Shown one piece after another: positions 37,431-47,651 of a stretch of DNA of 64,000 nt. Position 1 is the first letter of the stretch; each line of letters begins with the position of its first letter. The stretch spans positions 525,674 to 589,673 of the forward strand of contig VXAA01003998.1 in NCBI GenBank assembly GCA_013399115.1, read 5' to 3'. The position numbers and the translations under genes are program-made. The notes beneath the pieces are model-generated. The model ran no database searches, was not told where the DNA came from, and was given only the letters and a program-made list of their open reading frames with translations. This DNA is from Anseranas semipalmata (lineage: Eukaryota > Chordata > Aves > Anseriformes > Anseranatidae).

Positions 37431-40400
37431 TGAGTAGAATTGAGTGAAGTACTTTATAAAGTGTGCCTGTGAAGCAGCCGGTGGTTGGGTTTATTTGGCA
37501 GGAATTAAGTCAACTGAAGCGATTGCTGTAAACAGATCGCCTTGAGCATGGTAAATCATTGCAATAGCAGCATCTTTGCTGTTTCCTCGGGACGATGGTG
37601 TTGTAGCTCCTCCTGCCCTGCCCAGGGCTGCATTATTCACTGCTGTGTCCCAGGATGGGGCTGTAGTTTGGAGAAGTAACCAACCACCAAATCTCTTGGG
37701 TGCGTATGGATTTGTATGGAAATCACAAAAGAGGGAACTGTAAATCCTGGACTTTTCCTGCCTATTATTTGTGCAGCCCCTGCAGTAAAGCAGAATACTG
37801 AATCCATTCCAGAATGTCTCAGTGAGATGATATAACAAACAGCAATGTACATCATGCTTGTGAAGCCCCATTTGTTCTGGAGTTTTCACAGCATATTAAG
37901 AAAACCAACTTTTTAAAATATGGTTTAGTATGTCTTATTGAATAACATAATTTAAAGTAACTTTTATGCCTTGCTGAAGTTTTTCCCTTATGGTTCTCTT
38001 GAACACAATTTTTTAGAAGCTGGTTTTATTATGGCATGCAAATGTTTACATTTGTTCATTCTTACTGTAAAACATATAAGAAGTATCTAGTGTTTGCATT
38101 TGGACATTTGTATACTTATAAATCCTGTGGATAGAATTTGCAACATTCATGGAAACATGGCAAGAAAACTATGTGGGTTGGAATGATTATAACAGAAATA
38201 GCGGTGCTAAACTTATGTTGGGCCTCTGCACTTGTCTGTTATGAGGTGTTCGATATAGAGCATCAAGTGTGTTGTGTGCATTATTGCTTCTGTGGAAAAA
38301 ATAGTTGATCTCTTTCTCCTGAATAGGAAGCTTCTTGGTAGCGACTCATCACTGGAGTTGTCAACGGAGGGAGAACGAAGTAGCACAAAAAGTGAAATTC
38401 TTCGGAGAAGCTGTTTGAAGTCATCATTACTAGAAAATTAATCACCAGGTGTTAGTTTAAGAATTGGTTCATAAAATAATCAGTTTCCAAAACTTAGGAC
38501 TCAGCTTTTTGGAATGCTTTGAGCTCTCCCTCTGCTTTTTCTTAGTTGTTTTGTTGTGCATACATTGTTCCTTTGTATTTTCTCAGCCTATATATTCTTT
38601 GTAATGGTGTGAAATGGAGAACACAGAAAAGGAGACAACAAGGAATCTGGGGACATTCTTTTCCTTTTCGTGGGGGGGGGAGGGCTTAGAGCTTTTCTGA
38701 CCTCATGGGGTTTTTGTTTTGGCTTGGTTTTGTGCTTTCCCATGGTTAAAAGGGTATTCAGAGGATCCCATGTTTCTCTGTAAGACTCGCAAGGGTTCAG
38801 AGGGCCATCAGGAATGCAGTTTGTTGAGGTTTTGAAAGTGAAGTTGGCCGATCCCTTTAGAGACTTGACCCAGCAACACATACAGGTACTTCTTCAAGGA
38901 GTCTTTCAAAAGTTGCAGGATAGATGGCATATCGTCTTCAGTGGCCTAGGTGGCAGGAGCATCTGCAAGCTTTTTGAAGTCTACCCAGTCAGGAGCTGGC
39001 TGACCAGGTAATGTACCTGGAGCGGAGAGGTTAGTCTCAAAGTGAGCCAGCTTCTAAGTGAACCTGGGTATCTGCTCAGATTCATGGGAGACAGGCAGGC
39101 CGTTACGATAACGGAGGTACTTCAGTCCTTCCACAGAGCTTCTTTTTAAAGCTTTTTAGTAATCCTCATCTGAAGAAATGAACAAGTCATAAAAATATAA
39201 TGCAAGAGAGGATCTCGAGAGGCCATTGCCTCATTTGCCCCTACATACATTCTGAGGCAAAGTACATATGTTTGGACTGGGTGATAGTTGTTTAAGCTGT
39301 TCTTTGTGTGCCAGTTTAGTGTCCGTACTGATGTGCTTCCCCTTGCTCACCTGTACCGGTCAGTGCTTCTTCCTCTTGGGTAAAACATCCTCACCGAAGA
39401 GGCATGAATTACATCTCATCTTCAGTGGCTGTGGAGAATGTGATCAGCATCTCTTTAAAAATGTGTGGGTATTTCCCAAACCGTGATAACACGTATCACC
39501 TCGCAGGCACAAAACTTGCATCTAACTGATCCGTGTGGAAGCACGTCTATGCAGAGCGTTCAGGGAAGTGCTGGTGACATGGCTGTTTGTGCGGCCAGGT
39601 CACTAAGCACACTAAATCTGTAACGTTAGAAGCATGGGCAGACTTCTGGTATTCTGGAGTGCGTTGTGACTTACCAGTTGCTGAACTCTGTCAATAGTTT
39701 GTAAAATTTGTTGCTTCCTTTTGGTCCCACCATCTATTTCAGGGACCAGCACAGAGGGCAAGTCCAGAAAATGCTGGGTTAAACGACATGTGCATGATAT
39801 GGATGGTCCGCACTTGGATGGAAGTGTCAGTGCTCTTGACCTCTATTAGGGCTTTATTTCTGAGCTCTGGCTCCCGACCATGGCAGATGGGCATCTGTAG
39901 ATTCTAAGCATTTTTGGTATTTACCTCTACGGTTTGCAACGAATGAGGCAGGAGCACAGAATGGACACAGTGGGTTTGTTACAAGGTGAGGATAATAGGG
40001 AAGTTATTGCACAAATATTGGTGAAAGAGTTTTCTCATTTACTTTTGACCTGTGTTGAAAGAGGAGTTTTATGCCTTTATGTAGCACTTCCAACGGGGAA
40101 TGATCAGTGGTGGCTTGAAGGTGCATGAAGAAGTCCTTAGTGAGGTGTGGGCCACCTTTGCACTATACTCTCTGAGGCAGTTGATCAACAGAGAAGCGCT
40201 GCTTCCATGGAGCGGGGAGGTGGCATCTCCACTGTCACGTGGAACCCAGTGCCCAGCGCCCTACAGCAGCTGCTGGGGTTAGTGCTGGCACGTCCCGAAG
40301 GACCTGATGTCTGAGGGGTGTGCTTGCAGCTAAAGGAAGGCACGCACAGGTAGCCCCCAGACTGGTGCACCGGGATGATGGCACATGTAACCCCAGCCTT

Positions 40401-42337
40401 TTTGTGGTGGTTATGCTCAAGTTTTGCTTTAAAGGAGGAATTGTTTTCCGTTGTCTTGCAAGCTGTTGTGGACTGCAGGGCAAGATTCCCCACCTTCAGC
40501 TGTGGATATCCTGGCTGGATGCATGTTGCCCCAGTACTTAAATCTTGGTATGAAGCAGAAACACTCCTCGTAGATTTGCGCCAGGACAGCAGAAGTAGAA
40601 AAGCTCAGTTTCCTTTTACCTTGCTCTTCACCCTCAATACATGGCCATAGTCTGTCCTTTTCTCGGCTCTCCGTACCTGTATCCAGATAAGGTTGCTTCC
40701 GGGAACTGTTCAGCTGCTGTCCAAAGTGTGCAATAGAAATGCTGTGTCTGTCGGCGACTTCTGGGAAGGGTCGGTGCCGATGGCCAGTTTCCCCCTAGAC
40801 TCTTGCTGCCTTCTGGTCCCCGAGACAGCCGGAGGGACCCTTCCAGGCAGGGGGAGCACCGTGTGGCAGTCGGCTCACGGGACTTGGCCGTGGGTGGCAT
40901 CGCTTCTGCTTGTGGAGTGGCCTCCAACCCAGCCTTTCCACTCATGAGAATGAGGTTTTTATTAAGGAGCAAAACTAAACCAACCACATCCCACAATACT
41001 TGCTGGGATACGCTTAAAAAAAAAAAAAAAAAAATCCTTGCCTTCACGCTCGGATCCTCAGCAAGCACATCATTGTGGCTAGGCCTGGTGTCTTTCCTTT
41101 ACAATCCCAAGTGTTCTTTGGCCTCTAGGAGAGCTACAGGGAGACCTTTGCACCAGAACTGTGGCCTCCTCAGTCATCTGCACTCCTTTTGTTTGATGGG
41201 AACATGACAAAGTGACCTTTGCTGAAGAACAGAAACATTTAGAGGGAGAGAGAGTGTGTGTCAGTGAAGTCATGGAGCTACAGGTCCACATCCCTCAGCA
41301 TAATATATTTTGGCTTTTCATAGTAGGGGAATGGCTTGTTTTTGGATCAAGTGGAAGTACTTTTTGTTTTTATTTTTTTCGTTTTCCTCCTTGTACATCA
41401 ACTTCAAGGCCTTTGCCCTGCAGTCATCTAGTGCTCTGTGGGGGTCATGTGCTTTCATTTGCTCTAACAGGTGATGATAACTGACTCTGTTCCAGGAGGT
41501 TTTAGTGCCCCCTTGCTGAACTGAATCCTTGCTTGGGATAGGCAGGGGACTCGGGACTTTCTGCTGGGATCCTTTTAAAAGGTTTCAAAGTATTTGTGGA
41601 GCATCTCCAGTGGGCCTGCCTCTGTTTGGAGATGGTCAGAATTGCTTTTGTGAGGGCTGACCTGGCATAGGTTTGACAATTAATAGACTATATGGTACAG
41701 ACTACAGAGAAAACTTTTTTTCCTTTAAGTATACAGCAGAGAAAACCAGGCCAAGGGGGAAAAAAGGGGGGTGGCAGCAATGGCTGGGTGGATTCACCCC
41801 ACAGATTTGAGGTAGCTGGTCTTTCGTCCTGCATCTTCCTAGCTAGGAGAGAGAAAAAGACAGGGAGAGGCACCGTAGGGCCAGCTGAGAATCAGCTGGA
41901 CAGGTCGCTCCAGGTCCAGCAGAAAACACGGTAGCTCTGGTTTGAGCCTGGGGTCGGTCCTGTCAGATCTGGTACGTGAGGGCCGAGCGGCGGTTCCCCA
42001 GCCCGTTCGGATTGCTCGGTTCTGGTGCAGGAGTTCCCCTGTCTCGCCTCCAGCAGCGTGTCGTGCATCAGCAGGAGGTGCTTGCCTGTAGTTTGTGATC
42101 TGAGCAGAGGGATTCGTGCCCGGGGGTTATGTTTATCTGGTTGATCAGCAGCAGTTGCCTGTGTATTTTTTTGGAGCTGCACCATGAAAGGGTAGGTGGT
42201 AACAATTGCATGATGTGACATGGGGAATTGTGGTTAAAGTGGAAAAAAAAATCACGAGTGTCATTGTGCACCGGAACAGATGCCCACAGAAGACATGAAG
42301 TGTTCATCCTCGGAGTTTTTTGAAAATTTGTTCGGAC

Positions 42338-42434
42338 GAGGCCCTGAGCAAAACGTGACCCAGCTTTAAGGAGGGGACTGGACTGGCTAACCCCCAGAGG
42401 GTCCCTCCCAACCTCAGTATTTCTGTGATTCTGA
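42338..42434 (+). mobile_element. CR1 LINE tail fragment
   Basis: The blocks 'GAGGCCCTGAGCAA', 'GACTGGACTGGCTAAC', 'CCAGAGGGTCCCTCCCAACC' and 'TTCTGTGATTCTGATT' match the CR1 3' terminus. Only about 100 bases are present. It is sense to CFAP97. Confidence 0.85.
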
Positions 42435-45430
42435 TTCCAGCTCCTGTCTGCTCTGTGGTGCTTTGCAGTGGATCCTGCCTGTGCCTCAGCCTGCCCCTCT
42501 ATCTCCGCATGTAGGAGCGGGTCCAGTGCAGGATGTGTGAGTGTGTGGAGGAGCAGAGCTTAGATTTGTAGTGCTGGGGTTTATTCTAGGCTGGGATTGA
42601 GGTCTTCAGTTTTGCTGGTTGGTCGTGAACCTCTTGGTTTGGATCAGAGAAAGTATGGTAGGAAGGTGAGGAGAGAAAATGGTACCCTGGTTTGGAGAGC
42701 ATGTGGTGTGCTGTAGCAGGTTTTGTGGTCTGACCTTCAAAAATTAGATCTACCAAACAGTCAGGTTGTTTCCTTCAGTGGGGGATTCCCTCAAGGGAGA
42801 TAGTTTCCTGAGAGAGATTCCTCCTCCTTTGCGTGCTGTGTTGTTCTCAGTAGCGAAAATGAAACCTTTAATTAAAGAGGAGGTAAGCAGGGCTGGGTAT
42901 GCATGGCTTGGCACATGGCTGGAAGCAGCTGCACTAGTTGGTCTCAACCACTGTTGATTGTATCTGAGAACAAACTAAATTTTAGTTTAGTCTGGTTTAC
43001 ACGTTTTAAGACTTTAACACATTTTCCTGTGCTTTTTCTCTTTTAAGCCAAACCAACTGTCATAAGTTGTACTTTTCTAATCTTCTTAGAAATGTTATTG
43101 CTCTCTTCTAGACACTTTCAAATTTGTTCACTTCTTAAGTGTCAGCCAAAAATGAAGGAGGAAGGGCGGGAGAAGGAGGGGAAGGGCCAGCTTTGAATTA
43201 GCATGCTTTTACATGGTAACTTGTTTACTGATTCTCGTTCTGAAAATGGTAGTCAGATGATGTGTTTAGTGTTTTCACCCTCTCCAGGTTCACCATACAA
43301 TTTGGCAGTCAGCATCAATGAGGGGTTAGGATCCCTGACAGAGGGGCAACAATGAGTAGAGCCAGAGGGTTTTGGAACATCCTAAACAATATCTGCCACC
43401 GACAGCATAAAACTTTAATTAAAACACTTCAATCTTCCAGCCCCTTAGCTCTCAAACGCTGCCTTCTGCTGTCTGAGATTGGGAGGATGAAAAAAGCTGG
43501 GAAAGCTGAAAAGCTGGAAATTTCCAGCTGAAAGGAGGGGTGTCTGTGGAAGCAGTGATCGTGCAGGCTGGGAGAAGGTTGCTGGCTTTGTTAGTTCCTT
43601 CCAGATCAAGTACCAATTATACTTAAAAAGGGAAATTGATAACCTTAAACCAGAAGGTGCCTTATTATTGCTTCTGATAGAGGGTTTCGTGACAGAAAGC
43701 CACAGAAAGCATACATCTATCAGAAATAAATATGATGGTCATTAGAATTAACAGTTAATGATAAGTGTTTGATCCTGATGACAGCTTTCTTCGGATTTCA
43801 GAATTTCACTTGTTGATTCTGTGTTTCAAGGAGCATTCCCTCAGCAGAACTCTGTGCTTCTCACAGAAATAAGATTACATCCTGCACTGCATATAAAGGG
43901 GGGGGTGTGCACAGCTTATTTGTTAAATTCGGTATGGTTTATCAGCAAAATTGCTTATTCCGTATTGTTGCTGCTAGGTGGATTCCAGCTCCCTTAAAGA
44001 CTTTCTAGCTGCATGAGAGGAACAGGAACAAAAAATACCATCTCTTCCTGTTTCCTCTTGTTTGCTTTTAACAGAAACAACAAAATTAATTAAAGGTTAG
44101 TTTGGAAATGATGAAGTGTGTCAGTGAGAGAAGTGGACCAACGTAGCGCGTCTGTTTCCCATTAAGAAGAAGGCTGAAGTAGTTAGGGGGTTGTGCCAGA
44201 AAGTGGAAGGAGCGTTTGGCAGTGAACGGACTGGTGTTACGGCTGCCGCTCCTTAGGCACTGCAAGGCTGCTGAACTGCGTTTCTGCTGGTAACGGGGGC
44301 TGTTGTGTGGTGGTTGTGGCTCAGGCTTCGTGGAAAACGGGTGGTGCAGCTACTTGTAAGTCATGCAGAGTGGGAAGATGTGTGCTCCTTGGCCGGTGCT
44401 GATGGCGGGAGGGAGCGTGTGGGCCCTTGCTATCTTCTGTCACCTTTTGTCACCTCTTCTCTACCTTCTTGCCACTGTCTTGAGTTAAATCCCTTCCTCA
44501 TTTGAGAGATTGTGTTCAGCAAAGAAACAGCTGAGAAGTCCTGGCACAACCACTTATTATATAGTAGCCGAAGAGATACTGTTAGTTCAGTTTCACTTGC
44601 TGAACTGGGCAGCATTACAGAAACAAATAATAGCTTACACAACAAAATTTGTATTTCAATCTGTACTAGTTAGTTTACCTCCACCCGCAAACCTGGTTTT
44701 GCCTTGTCCCCTTACACTCCTATATGCACAACAGTGCTAACCGTAGATCGAATCTATGTGCTTGAGACAAGTGAAACATGCCCCATGCCCACTTCTACCA
44801 ATCAGTCATAATTAAACAACGTTGTGTTACTCTCTTCCGATTCTTTTTCTAATATGTATATTTTGATATTTTAAGATGCATTGTCCTTTTAGGAAGCTGC
44901 TCTAGGAAAATTTCCAGGAAATCGTGTGACAGTTGGGCATCGCAGACTATGCAAGCTTGCCTGAAGCCAGGGATCACAGCAAGTGACATGCATATGAAAA
45001 ATTTCCAAACTCCATGTAGTATTTCAAGTTAAGAGTTCCTAAGTGTTTTATTCCTTTGTTCTGATGTTCTTGGAGGAGTTACGTGCTTTAAAAAGTTTCT
45101 CTTAGGCCACCAAAGTTGACCTCTGCTTCTTTTTTAATAATGTTTTCAGGTTTATACAACATCCAACCTTACTAAGTCTCTTCAGTTCTTTAGCTTCATG
45201 AATTTTAAAACCACAGTAGATCCCACACCTTCTGCTTTTATACTGTCCTTTTTGTGTTTGGGGTGCATATTTCAAATCCCTGAAGCTGAGCGGTATTTGA
45301 GAAGTGGCAAGATAACAGAATGACATTGACCTTTGAAAATTTTGTATTTTGAAATAATTTTAGCTAGAAGCTTTCTTGGGAATAGTCTTGCAGTTTCAAA
45401 GCAAGCTTAGGAATTCCTTTTTCACCTTTG

Positions 45431-45444
45431 TTTGCCGTGGCAAC
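45431..45444. promoter_or_regulatory. X-box-like RFX site
   Basis: TTTGCC-GT-GGCAAC at 45431-45444 is an inverted repeat (TTGCC/GGCAA) that matches the RFX X-box form GTNRCC-N(0-3)-RGYAAC with one mismatch at the first base. RFX factors drive ciliary genes, and CFAP97 is a ciliary gene whose coding starts 1.2 kb downstream. The match is seen in the sequence; the function is inferred. Confidence 0.5.
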
Positions 45445-46637
45445 AAATCGTATGTGGTTTAAGGGAGACCATCTCTTAAAATATTCTGGTTCTCCTGCCT
45501 TGCACAGTTGCTTCTACTGTCTTTGTTCTTGGTTTCCTCGGGTCTAAAGAATTTTATGTATTTATTAGTTGCGTCTTAAAAAATATATATATAATCTGTG
45601 GTAAATAGTAGGAAAAAAGTGCTTCTAGCTAGCTGGGAAGAGTGGTCCGTGTTACTGGCTATTTGTTTGGTTGTATTTTTTTCCTTCTAATTCTGTATAT
45701 ATCCCAATAATGAGTGGAAACTGTCATATCCCCCCTACCACATGCATAATTCACATAGGATCTAACAGCATGTGTTTCTGCAAGAAGTATGACACAACAG
45801 GAGCAGATCTGTAGAGCGTACCAGCACTGAGGACCTGATATCTGCACTATATGCATTTGGGTTTTTTTTGTTTGGACTAGCTGTTATCTGGTCCCATGGA
45901 GTGAACGGTAACTACTGGTTCAAGCGCACTAGTTTTGTGCCCAGAGCACACTTTAAAGGTTAGTTTCATCTGAAAGGAATCAAGTTTGCTTACTATACTA
46001 CACAGCGTGTTACAGAGGAAGGACTGCCAAGAAAAGCAGGCTCCTGATCCAAACTAAAACATTAACACTGACGCACCCCACATCTATTACGGTTTAACCT
46101 AGGGGGCCGTGGATCTGTGATGTAAATTGAAATTGCACCTACTTTTAGTTCTGAAAGTCCACAGTTTGGACCGCTGTGTCAGCTAAGGTGATGACCACCA
46201 CACAGAACCAAGGTTTCTAAAATGAAACCCGAAGTAATAACATAAAGAGGCTCTAGCTTAAAGGGACAAAAATCAGACACTTCAATTACATGTTTGTTGT
46301 AGTTAAAGCTCTGTAGCCACCAAAAATGTTTGACTAATTTCCTTGGGGATGAAAGTCTTGAAATCATAATGGTTTTTGTCGGCTTGAAGTAATGCTTACT
46401 GGCTTAATAGAAACAGGTAAGCTGTGTATGAAAAAGTGGCACCAAATTTCATTATAAGACATAACTATGGGGTTGTTGACCCTGGCTATGTAACATAATT
46501 AACAGCAGAATTATAAATTACTAGAGCTAAAAGAATAAAGGACAGAACTATTATACTAAAAGTGTACTTGCATCTGTTCTTATGCTAACCTTTGGAAACC
46601 TTTTCTGATGGTTGCAGGCAGCTCTTGGTATTTCAGT

Positions 46638-47490
46638 ATGGACCGGTTTGAAGATGTATCAGATGGTGAAGTGGATCATGCTTTCTTTGACAGTGATTTT
46701 GAGGAAGAGAAAAAGAAAAGTGAAGAAAACGGTGAATGTATAGAGAAAGGAAGTACAAAGATAGTTCTTTCAGACCCTGGTTTGATTGCTAATTCAAAGG
46801 ATGCAAACTGTTGTGAGGAGGAAAGTGAAGAGAAGCAGGAAGATTTGCAGAAAGATCAGTCCCTAGAAAACAGCACAGACCATCCTGGGGATGCTTCATC
46901 TTTGTCACTTTCTCCAGTTTCAGAGGATGCAGGTACATCTGGAACAACATCTGCAGCAAGTAGGGGAACACAGGAAAATGTTCTTGCTGGAATCCCCAAA
47001 ATAGTTAAAGAAGGTGAAGAAGACTATTATACAGATGAAGAAGATAGTAGTGATGATGGCAAAAAACAGAAGGTTAGACCAAAGTCAGCTAAGCAGTCAA
47101 ATAACGTAAAAAAGGCTAGCAAAAAATACACTAATATCAGTTCTTCCTCCTCCTCTTCGTCCTCCTCGTCCTCATCCTCAAGCTCAGATACAGATTGCTC
47201 TGATACAGATTCTGATAGCTGTTTGTCAGATTCATCGCATTCTTCCTCGAAGAGGAATGCTTGTAGCGTGGCTCTTCTGTCTCCAAAACAAAAATTCAAG
47301 TCAGCAATAAAATTAGCAGAAGGAAAACCAAAGGTCGGTGACTACTTGGAAGAGTCTGAAGACACGGTGACTGATGTAACACCTCTGTCAACTCCAGACA
47401 TCAGTCCTATCCAGTCTTTTGAACTTGCAGCTTCAAATGATAAGAAATTAAAAGTAAAAAGACAAGAAAATGTGAGCCAAGAATTATATG
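46638..47490 (+). CDS. CFAP97: CFAP97 first coding exon (cilia and flagella associated protein 97)
   Basis: The ATG at 46638 opens MDRFEDVSDGEVDHAFFDSD, the characteristic N-terminus of CFAP97 (KIAA1430). The 10 residues readable upstream (MVAGSSWYFS) come from intron or leader: acceptor-like AG sites lie at 46616-46617 and 46636-46637. The exon gives 284 codons plus one base. In order it encodes an acidic N-terminus, a conserved 'IPKIVKEGEEDYYTDEEDSS' block (about residues 119-138), a lysine-rich stretch, 16 consecutive serines (168-183) followed by DTDCSDTDSDS, and 'SEDTVTDVTPLSTPDISPIQ' (about 240-260). It ends at TATATG|GTAATT in phase 1. CFAP97 is the vertebrate relative of Drosophila hemingway, needed for axoneme formation in cilia and sperm tails. 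Mostly low-complexity and acidic, it is probably disordered. Confidence 0.96.
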
Positions 47491-47579
47491 GTAATTTTGA
47501 AGAATTTAAGTACAACATAAGTTTTATAAACTATGAGGCTGGCAAATCCAATCTTATATATGTATTTTTTTTTCTTTAG
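47491..47579 (+). other. CFAP97: 89-nt CFAP97 intron
   Basis: A very short intron bounded by GTAATT and a strong acceptor (TTTTTTTTTCTTTAG). Splicing it out keeps the frame: G plus AT makes the Asp of 'LYDSEFDRR'. Reading through instead gives a TAG and the wrong frame. An alternative donor at 47520/47521 (CATAA|GTTTTA) is in the same phase but would leave only 59 nt and is a weak site. Confidence 0.75.
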
Positions 47580-47651
47580 ATTCCGAGTTTGATCGCAGAT
47601 ATAGCCAAAAAGTCTTGCATGATGCCATGGACCTGAATCAGCTTTTGAAAG
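47580..47651 (+). CDS. CFAP97: CFAP97 second coding exon
   Basis: A 72-nt exon, entered in phase 1 and left in phase 1, bounded by TTTCTTTAG| and GAAAG|GTGACT. It encodes (D)SEFDRRYSQKVLHDAMDLNQ followed by LLK. The 'QKVLHDxMDLNxLLKAFLQL' motif formed with the next exon is a signature of vertebrate CFAP97. The splice phase with the next exon (G|CT, Ala) is exact. Confidence 0.95.

Larger units (their letters stand above)
37431..46617 (+). other. CFAP97: CFAP97 5' intron (presumed)
   Basis: About 9 kb between CpG island 2 and the first coding exon of CFAP97. It contains a short exon-like open stretch at 38327-38441, a GC-elevated part at 38.6-42.3 kb with many short frames on both strands, a CR1 tail at 42338-42434, an A run near 41015-41033 and an X-box-like site at 45431-45444. 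No second gene could be assigned. Confidence 0.6.

Noticed and set aside
47027..47299. 90-codon minus ORF rich in Glu/Asp
   Set aside because: Antisense shadow of the CFAP97 poly-serine and acidic coding region.
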